Part shown: positions 1 to 5,091 of the stretch, in pieces
Layout of the letters: every line of letters begins with the position of its first letter
Numbering within the stretch: position 1 is the first letter of the stretch
NCBI RefSeq assembly: GCF_050436765.1
Contig: NZ_JBNQGD010000224.1
Coordinates: forward strand, 1 to 5,091
DNA: 5,091 nt
From: Arachidicoccus sp050436765
Lineage (GTDB): Bacteria; Bacteroidota; Bacteroidia; Chitinophagales; Chitinophagaceae
Reading direction: 5' to 3'
Notes under the pieces: generated by a model
Seen by the model: the letters and a program-made list of their open reading frames with translations, nothing else
What the model was told of the DNA's origin: nothing
Database searches by the model: none
Translations under genes and position numbers: made by a program

Positions 1-632
1 GGTTCAGAAGGATGAAATTGTTTTTGCTCAATGCACCTCATACCTTTACGGTTGTCATTGCCATGGCTTGTGGTTTCAAAACAGTGAAAGAGGCCATGGA
101 TGATAAAGTTTTTGAGAGTTTTATTTCTGATCTGGTGTTTGATGAAATAATTAAAGTGGTCGTCAATGACGATATAAATAAGAAAGATGCTGAGGCCTTT
201 GCGGTTAAGGTTTTAGATAGATTTAGAAATCCTTTTATTCAACACTATTGGACGGATATTTCAAAACAAATCTCTTCTAAAATCTTAATGCGGTGTATCC
301 CGCTCATAAAAGATTATCAAAGTAAATTTGAGGAGCTGCCTAAAAAAATGATTCAAGGTTTGGCTGCTTATTTGCTGTATACAAATACGACCATTGATGA
401 ACAGGGGAACTATATAGCAGATTTGAATAAAAAGAAAATTGTGCTGGGGGACGCGAAAGCAGAGCTATTACATAAACATTGGCAAGCTTCCTCGATGAAG
501 GCTGCGGTTGCTCATATTCTTTCCGATAAGGAATTATGGAAGGAAGATCTTAGAGAAATAAGTGGTTTAGAGCAGGCCGTTTTAAAAGAAATGAAAGAGA
601 TATTAAAGAATAATGACTTTCTAAAAGAGTAA
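1..632 (+). CDS. uxaB: Tagaturonate reductase (altronate oxidoreductase), C-terminal part, 5' end cut by window
   Basis: NADH-dependent cytoplasmic enzyme that reduces D-tagaturonate to D-altronate in galacturonate catabolism. The visible part is the end of a polyol-type long-chain dehydrogenase (mannitol dehydrogenase family). The family's catalytic signature K-x4-N-x2-H is present, with Lys at bases 15-17, Asn at 30-32 and His at 39-41. An R-F-R-N-P-x3-H segment follows at 219-245, then the mostly helical C-terminal domain. The frame stays open to the left edge (Phe-Arg-Arg precede the Met at base 12), so that ATG is internal, not the start. About 209 residues are visible; family members are about 480-500 residues, so the NAD-binding Rossmann domain lies upstream. 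The stop TAA (630-632) shares its last base with the ATG of uxaA, which fits one operon. The related fructuronate and mannitol dehydrogenases share the catalytic motif; tagaturonate reductase is preferred for its resemblance to E. coli UxaB around the motif and for its neighbour. Confidence 0.93.
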   Translation, partial: FRRMKLFLLNAPHTFTVVIAMACGFKTVKEAMDDKVFESFISDLVFDEIIKVVVNDDINKKDAEAFAVKVLDRFRNPFIQHYWTDISKQISSKILMRCIPLIKDYQSKFEELPKKMIQGLAAYLLYTNTTIDEQGNYIADLNKKKIVLGDAKAELLHKHWQASSMKAAVAHILSDKELWKEDLREISGLEQAVLKEMKEILKNNDFLKE

Positions 633-637
633 TGATG
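630..637 (+). promoter_or_regulatory. Overlapping stop/start junction uxaB-uxaA (probable translational coupling)
   Basis: The sequence TAATGATG holds the uxaB stop TAA (630-632), the uxaA ATG sharing the final A (632-634), and a second in-frame ATG (635-637). Purine-rich AAAAGAG lies just upstream, inside the uxaB coding end, and could act as a weak ribosome-binding site. That ribosomes terminating on uxaB re-initiate on uxaA is inferred from this layout. Either Met could be the true start, with a difference of one residue. Confidence 0.6.
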
Positions 638-2284
638 CAAAACAAAGTTTTAAAAATACATCCGGAAGATAATGCTATTGTAGCTTTGCAAGATTTACAA
701 CAGGGAGAAACGGTAACGCTGGGCAATGAATCTTATTTATTATTAGACAATGTAGAAGCGAAGCATAAATTTGTTGCGCAAGATGTACCAAAAGGTGGAA
801 GCATAAAAATGTACGGTGTATTAGTAGGTATCGCCAATGAAGATTTACCAAAGGGAACACTTCTTACGACCGCCAATATCCATCATGCGACGAATGACTA
901 CAGGGTAAGGGAACGAAAAATAGAATGGCAAAAACCGCCTATAGAAAATTGGAAAGACGCTACTTTTTTGGGTTACCATCGAAGTGATGGTAGCGTGGGT
1001 GTTGCCAACTATTGGTTGGTCATTCCTATGGTTTTTTGTGAAAATAGAAATGTGGAATTAATGAAAGAGGCGTTGTTGGATAATCTCGGGTATCAAACGC
1101 ACAAGAAGTATAATAAGTTTACTAAAAACCTGCTTGATTTATATAAGAGGGGTAGTGATCTGGCCGATATTTTAAATGCGGATTTTGATGCCAGTACGGC
1201 CAAATCCAATAATAGGATTTTTCCCAATATCGACGGGGTAAAATTTTTAACCCATCAAGGTGGTTGTGGGGGTATTCGGCAAGATTCAGCAGCACTTTGC
1301 GGGTTGCTCGCAGGCTATATTACACATCCAAATGTAGCCGGAGTAACAGTTTTAAGCCTTGGCTGTCAAAATGCGCAGGTTTCTATTCTAGAGAAAGAAA
1401 TTACGAAAAGGTCGCCAAATTTTGATAAGCCCATGTATATTCTGGAGCAACAGAAAATTGGTAAAGAGTCGGATTTATTACCTGAAGCGATAAAGCAAAC
1501 TTTTGCCGGACTGATTGAGGCAAATAAAATTGAACGCAAAGCGGCGCCCCTTAGGCAATTATGCATTGGCTTGGAATGCGGTGGTTCCGATGGCTTTTCC
1601 GGTATTTCTGCGAACCCGGCCATCGGGTATACTTCGGATTTATTAGTTGCCTTAGGTGGGAAGGTTATTCTTTCCGAGTTTCCGGAATTATGTGGCGTTG
1701 AGCAGGGGCTAAGCGACCGTTGTGTTAGTGAACAGAAGGCTGCTCGATTTGCCGAATTGATGAAAAGCTATAGTGAGCGTGCCGTCAAGGCCGGTTCGGG
1801 ATTTGACATGAATCCCTCACCCGGAAACATAAAAGACGGACTTATTACGGACGCGATTAAGTCAGCCGGAGCGGCTAAGAAAGCAGGGAACTCACCGGTT
1901 GCCGACGTTTTAGATTACCCGGAAAAAGTAACGATGCCCGGACTGAACCTGCTATGCACACCAGGTAATGATGTAGAATCTACGACTGCCGAGGTAGGTA
2001 GCGGCGCGACAATTGTACTGTTTACGACTGGCTTGGGGACGCCCACCGGCAATCCGATTGCACCGGTCATCAAGTTATCCAGCAATACGGCATTGTTTAA
2101 TAAGATGAATGATATTATTGACATCAATACCGGTACGATTATTAGCGGTGAAGAAACGATAGCAGAAGCTGGCAGTAGGATCTTAAATTTTATAATAGAG
2201 GTTGCGAGTGGCAATCAATCTGTAAAAGCAGTTCTAAATGGACAAGATGATTTTATTCCCTGGAAAAGAGGCATAAGCTTATAA
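632..2284 (+). CDS. uxaA: Altronate dehydratase
   Basis: Metal-dependent (Fe2+ or Mn2+ in characterised members) cytoplasmic dehydratase that converts D-altronate to 2-keto-3-deoxy-D-gluconate and water, the step after UxaB. The protein has 550 residues. An N-terminal SAF-like domain spans about residues 8-90 and includes an H-H-A-T segment near 84-87. The UxaA/GarD catalytic region follows from about residue 110: GYHRSDGSVGVAN (114-126), GGCGGIRQD (210-218), LGCQNAQV (243-250), ECGGSDGFSGISANPAIG (315-332), and a C-terminal block with FTTGLGTPTGNP (464-475) and KLSSN (481-485). These blocks align by eye with E. coli UxaA. The protein is about 55 residues longer than the E. coli enzyme (about 495), mainly through extra sequence around residues 150-200. 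The gene opens with two consecutive Met codons (632 and 635). No strong Shine-Dalgarno is seen, and the overlap with the uxaB stop suggests translational coupling. Galactarate dehydratase is a paralogous alternative, but the adjacent uxaB and the two-part architecture favour altronate. Confidence 0.95.
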   Translation: MMQNKVLKIHPEDNAIVALQDLQQGETVTLGNESYLLLDNVEAKHKFVAQDVPKGGSIKMYGVLVGIANEDLPKGTLLTTANIHHATNDYRVRERKIEWQKPPIENWKDATFLGYHRSDGSVGVANYWLVIPMVFCENRNVELMKEALLDNLGYQTHKKYNKFTKNLLDLYKRGSDLADILNADFDASTAKSNNRIFPNIDGVKFLTHQGGCGGIRQDSAALCGLLAGYITHPNVAGVTVLSLGCQNAQVSILEKEITKRSPNFDKPMYILEQQKIGKESDLLPEAIKQTFAGLIEANKIERKAAPLRQLCIGLECGGSDGFSGISANPAIGYTSDLLVALGGKVILSEFPELCGVEQGLSDRCVSEQKAARFAELMKSYSERAVKAGSGFDMNPSPGNIKDGLITDAIKSAGAAKKAGNSPVADVLDYPEKVTMPGLNLLCTPGNDVESTTAEVGSGATIVLFTTGLGTPTGNPIAPVIKLSSNTALFNKMNDIIDINTGTIISGEETIAEAGSRILNFIIEVASGNQSVKAVLNGQDDFIPWKRGISL

Positions 2285-2295
2285 AGCGACAATAG

Positions 2296-2335
2296 TACCA
2301 AAAAAGAAGCAGAGTGACCTGCTTCTTTTTTGGTA
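2296..2335. terminator. Bidirectional intrinsic terminator between convergent uxaA and glgC
   Basis: A perfect inverted repeat: the left arm 2296-2312 pairs base for base with the right arm 2319-2335 (17 bp) around a six-base loop, AGTGAC (2313-2318). Each arm carries a run of six A or six T next to a GAAGCAG/CTGCTTC core. RNA read in either direction therefore forms a hairpin whose 3' arm ends in a U-run followed by GGUA. The hairpin starts 11 bases after the uxaA stop and lies 16 bases beyond the glgC stop, so it is placed to end both convergent transcripts. The U-run lies inside the stem rather than after it, and the bases just past the hairpin are only A/U-rich, so termination efficiency is inferred. 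Confidence 0.85.
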
Positions 2336-2351
2336 AATATCCGGCCCGGTC

Positions 2352-3638
2352 TTATTGTAATTCAAAATTATGAGGAATTGTCACCATTTTTTTGATAACG
2401 ACGATACCGTCCTTTACGGTGAATAATTCATGATCCTGATTGGCTAAATGTGGTCCGCCAATAATTGTTACATTATTGCCAATATGGACATTCTTATCAA
2501 TGATCGCATTTTCAATATGGCAATTTTCACCGATCCCTAGAGGGGGTTCACCCTTTTCGTTCTGGCTATTGATGTTGGTAAGTGTTTCGTAATAATCGTT
2601 TCCCATAATATAACAGGATTTTAATTTGGTGCCCGCACCGATACGGGAACGAATTCCGACAATACACCTCTCCAAACTATCACATAAAATAATACTGCCT
2701 TCTGCAATTACGGAAGATTTTACACATCCCGAATTAAGCTTTGCGGCCGGCAACATGCGAGGGCGCGTGTAGATGGCCGTATCGGAATCATACAGATTAA
2801 TAGACGGGATATCGTTGGTTAAATCCAAATTGGCTTCAAAAAAGGAGCTGATATTTCCAATATCCGTCCAATAGCCTTCATATTGAAAACTATTAACCCT
2901 GTATTTGCCGATGGCCGAAGGGATAATCTCCTTCCCGAAATCTTTTGCATCTGGATGGACGTGCAGCAGCAATTGTCCCATTATATTTTTATTAAAAATA
3001 TAGATCCCCATCGAAGCCATGTAATTTCTACCTTGTTCCTGCATTTTCTCGCCCGTATCACTAACCCAGTCGGGCAACAATTCTGCTGCCGGTTTCTCAA
3101 TAAAAGCGGTAATCTCGTGGCGCTCATTGGACTTCATAATACCAAAATCTGTGGCATCTTTGGCATTTACCGGAATAGTGGCTATAGAAATTTCAGCATT
3201 ACTTTTAATATGTTTCTCAAACATTTCTTTGAAGTCGATTTGATACAATTGGTCACCGCTTAAAACTAAAATATACTCATAGCTTTGATTCTGCAAATGT
3301 CTCAGAGACTGTCTTACAGCGTCTGCAGTACCTTGAAACCACTCGTTACTATCCGGCGTTTGTTCTGCCGCAATAATGTCTACATATCCCTTACTAAATG
3401 CACTAAAGTGATAGGTGTTTTTAATGTGCTTATTTAAAGATGCAGAGTTAAATTGCGTAAGCACATACATTTTCAGAATATCCGAATTCATACAATTGCT
3501 AATCGGAATATCGACTAAGCGATATTTTCCTGCGATAGGTACAGCCGGTTTCGAACGCGTAGCTGTAAGAGGATAAAGCCTAGAACCCGCACCGCCGCCT
3601 AATATTACGGCCACTACTTTGCTTGACATGAAACTCAT
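2352..3638 (-). CDS. glgC: Glucose-1-phosphate adenylyltransferase (ADP-glucose pyrophosphorylase)
   Basis: Makes ADP-glucose and pyrophosphate from ATP and glucose-1-phosphate, the committed step of bacterial glycogen synthesis; members work as cytoplasmic tetramers. The protein has 428 residues. The nucleotidyltransferase domain (about 8-275) has the signature LGGGAGSRLYPLT (13-25), SKPAVP (29-34), GTADAVRQ (103-110), SGDQLYQID (127-135, with Asp129 matching catalytic Asp142 of E. coli), FIEKP (179-183, with Lys182 matching glucose-1-phosphate-binding Lys195) and YWTDIG (256-261, with Asp259). A left-handed beta-helix follows from about 290 to the end, with hexapeptide-like turns and MGNDYYET near 345-352. 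Local sequence resembles plant and cyanobacterial enzymes more than E. coli GlgC. The start at base 3638 gives MSFM; Met4 (base 3629) is an equally plausible start, and neither has a clear Shine-Dalgarno. It lies 29 bases downstream of glgA on the same strand, with no promoter recognised in the gap, so the two are probably co-transcribed. Confidence 0.95.
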   Translation of the reverse strand: MSFMSSKVVAVILGGGAGSRLYPLTATRSKPAVPIAGKYRLVDIPISNCMNSDILKMYVLTQFNSASLNKHIKNTYHFSAFSKGYVDIIAAEQTPDSNEWFQGTADAVRQSLRHLQNQSYEYILVLSGDQLYQIDFKEMFEKHIKSNAEISIATIPVNAKDATDFGIMKSNERHEITAFIEKPAAELLPDWVSDTGEKMQEQGRNYMASMGIYIFNKNIMGQLLLHVHPDAKDFGKEIIPSAIGKYRVNSFQYEGYWTDIGNISSFFEANLDLTNDIPSINLYDSDTAIYTRPRMLPAAKLNSGCVKSSVIAEGSIILCDSLERCIVGIRSRIGAGTKLKSCYIMGNDYYETLTNINSQNEKGEPPLGIGENCHIENAIIDKNVHIGNNVTIIGGPHLANQDHELFTVKDGIVVIKKMVTIPHNFELQ

Positions 3639-3667
3639 AACGGATTGTTTTTATAGATTAAGAAAGA

Positions 3668-5080
3668 TTAGTTGAGTTGTTCGTATAGCTGAATATATTT
3701 TCCCACAGTATTTTCCCAGCTATTGTCTATTTGCATCATTTTTTTTCTGTAGGACGCCAAATTTTTTTTGTTGTCAAATACGGCCACTGCCCGGTGGCAG
3801 GAATCCACTAGATCATTAATATTTGCGTTGCTAAAACAAATACCATAACCATGGTCACCAATATCTATTACGGTGTCTTTGAGCCCGCCAATACGTCTTA
3901 CTAAAGGCATTGTTCCATAACGGAGGGCATACATTTGATTTAAACCGCAGGGTTCTACCCGGCTAGGCATCAACAGAAAATCTGCACCGGCATACATTAA
4001 ATGGCTAAGCTTCTCATTATAGCCCTTGTAAAAATTGTAATTGCCTTTAAATTCTTGCTTTAATGCATCTAAGCCTTGTTCTATTGATGGTTCACCCGAA
4101 CCCAAAATCAAAAAATTTACTTTTTTATTTAAACTGTAAAATGCAGCGCGTATAGCATCAGGCAGTATATCTGCCGCTTTTTCGCCCACCAGGCGTCCTA
4201 TAAAAATAAAAAGCGGATATGCCGTATTTAATCCAAATTCGCTGCATAATGCTATTTTATTTTGCTGCTTTCCATTTGTCAGATGGGTGACATCAAAGTT
4301 GTGTTCTAAAAAACTATCTGTTTTGGGATTCCAAACCTCATTATCTATTCCATTTAATATACCATGGCACTTCCCTTTTTCATATTCAAATAATGCTTCT
4401 AAACCATTACTATTGTAGCGTAATTCTTCCATGTAGCTGGGGCTTACTGTCGTTACGGCCCAGGCATTTTTAATGCCCGAAGCTAATGGATTGATGACTT
4501 TACCCCATTCAAGTAAACCGGCTTTCCAACTATCATATCTTGGCAGCCAAACACTTTTATCCCAAGTCATCCAGCCCTGATATTCTGCGTTGTGAATGGT
4601 TAATACCGTTGGTACATATTGAAGTGCTTTAAAATCGTAACAATATTTAAATAGGAAAGGTAAGAGGCCTGTATGGTAATCATGGCAATGTACTACGTGA
4701 GGTTTAGTTTCCCACTGCCTTAACCAGCTAGCCACACTTATCTGAAAGGCCGTAAAACGCTGCGCATCGTCCTGATAACCATAGACCCGCTCTCTGTCGA
4801 GTAGCCCGTTAATGTCAACCAGATAAAGCGAGAACCCTAGTTTATCTGTTTTTTCCCTTATGATCGTAAAATCAAAAAAATAATCACCCAGGTTGGCGCT
4901 GCCTTTATAATCCACCTCCCATTCGTTGTCTAGTAAAAATTTGGTTTTATACATGGGCATTATAAGCTTTACACTATGCCCGTTTTTTTGTTGGTATTTA
5001 GGTAGAGCTCCAGCTACATCGCCCAGCCCACCTACTTTCGCTACGGGATAGCACTCTGCAGATACATGCAATATTTCCAT
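3668..5080 (-). CDS. glgA: Glycogen synthase (ADP-glucose dependent, GT5 family)
   Basis: Transfers glucose from ADP-glucose to the non-reducing end of an alpha-1,4-glucan in the cytoplasm. The protein has 470 residues, close to the 477 of E. coli GlgA, so it looks full length. The N-terminal starch-synthase catalytic domain (about 1-240) carries the KVGGL motif with Lys15, the ADP-glucose-binding lysine, then HCHDYHTGLLP (131-141), HNAEYQG (163-169) and NGIDNEVWNP (243-252). The C-terminal glycosyltransferase domain has GRLVGEK (295-301, with Arg296 and Lys301 as donor-phosphate contacts), LGSGEP (326-331), and PSRVEPCGLNQ (372-382) with Glu376 matching catalytic Glu377 of E. coli, followed by the second GGL motif (398-400). 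The start is supported because Lys15 falls at the same position as in E. coli. Only 11 bases remain upstream in the window, with no recognisable Shine-Dalgarno, so the promoter is out of view. It is the first gene of the glgA-glgC pair as seen here; other glycogen genes may lie beyond the edge. Confidence 0.96.
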   Translation of the reverse strand: MEILHVSAECYPVAKVGGLGDVAGALPKYQQKNGHSVKLIMPMYKTKFLLDNEWEVDYKGSANLGDYFFDFTIIREKTDKLGFSLYLVDINGLLDRERVYGYQDDAQRFTAFQISVASWLRQWETKPHVVHCHDYHTGLLPFLFKYCYDFKALQYVPTVLTIHNAEYQGWMTWDKSVWLPRYDSWKAGLLEWGKVINPLASGIKNAWAVTTVSPSYMEELRYNSNGLEALFEYEKGKCHGILNGIDNEVWNPKTDSFLEHNFDVTHLTNGKQQNKIALCSEFGLNTAYPLFIFIGRLVGEKAADILPDAIRAAFYSLNKKVNFLILGSGEPSIEQGLDALKQEFKGNYNFYKGYNEKLSHLMYAGADFLLMPSRVEPCGLNQMYALRYGTMPLVRRIGGLKDTVIDIGDHGYGICFSNANINDLVDSCHRAVAVFDNKKNLASYRKKMMQIDNSWENTVGKYIQLYEQLN

Positions 5081-5091
5081 AATTAAATCTT

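Noticed and set aside
675..860. Open frame on the minus strand inside uxaA
   Set aside because: It lies wholly inside a well-supported gene on the other strand, has no recognisable domain, and looks like a chance reading of the complement.
1366..1623. Open frame on the minus strand inside uxaA
   Set aside because: It is antisense to conserved catalytic blocks of uxaA, its translation has no family resemblance, and there is no ribosome-binding site or partner gene.
1915..2214. Open frame on the minus strand inside the 3' part of uxaA, with a hydrophobic translation
   Set aside because: The hydrophobic look follows from reading the complement of the Gly/Thr/Asn-rich uxaA C-terminal block. No signal or membrane-protein logic supports it.
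2340..2350. Short GC-rich CCGGCCCGG motif beside the terminator, considered as an operator or second hairpin
   Set aside because: The two four-base CCGG units are too short and have only one base between them, so they cannot form a hairpin. There is no second copy to suggest a binding site.
2883..3263. Plus-strand open frame inside glgC
   Set aside because: It is fully antisense to the conserved catalytic domain of glgC, and its translation is not a recognisable protein.
3639..3667. The glgA-glgC gap, considered for a separate glgC promoter or a regulatory RNA element
   Set aside because: At 29 bases it is too short for a riboswitch, and I see no convincing Bacteroidota promoter pair (TTG with TAnnTTTG), so simple co-transcription is the better reading.
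1..5091. Search for a novel system: defence genes, mobile elements, CRISPR or tandem repeats, tRNA genes, retron-like structures
   Set aside because: The window is accounted for by four standard metabolic genes and one hairpin. I found no direct repeats, repeat-spacer pattern, transposase or unexplained structured non-coding stretch.

Overview
The window comes from the chromosome of a bacterium, most likely a Bacteroidota. The evidence is the family flavour of the proteins (a 550-residue altronate dehydratase, a plant/cyanobacterial-like AGPase), the moderately AT-rich coding sequence, and the lack of clear Shine-Dalgarno sequences before the starts. I cannot fix the genus from this sequence. 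The window is almost fully coding and holds two convergent gene pairs separated by one strong hairpin.

The left half (1-2284, plus strand) is the end of a hexuronate-catabolism operon. It has the C-terminal part of tagaturonate reductase (uxaB, cut by the window edge), followed with a one-base stop/start overlap by a complete altronate dehydratase (uxaA). These are consecutive steps of D-galacturonate breakdown: D-tagaturonate is reduced to D-altronate, which is dehydrated to 2-keto-3-deoxy-D-gluconate (KDG). Galacturonate is the main sugar of pectin, so the host probably uses plant polysaccharide. The isomerase (uxaC) and the KDG kinase and aldolase are not in view.

The right half (2352-5080, minus strand) is a two-gene glycogen-synthesis unit read leftward: glycogen synthase (glgA), then ADP-glucose pyrophosphorylase (glgC) 29 bases downstream. 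GlgC makes ADP-glucose from glucose-1-phosphate and ATP, and GlgA adds that glucose to the growing alpha-1,4-glucan. The glgA promoter must lie beyond the right edge, because only 11 bases remain upstream of its start.

The two units converge on a 67-base gap (2285-2351) that contains a perfect 17-bp inverted repeat with A- and T-runs in its arms, a good candidate for a bidirectional terminator. There are no RNA genes, mobile elements, CRISPR arrays or long repeats, and no gene-free stretch over 300 bases. I see no novel multi-gene system. The points most worth a second look are the effector-site residues of GlgC, the insertion in UxaA, and the misleading apparent start of the partial uxaB.
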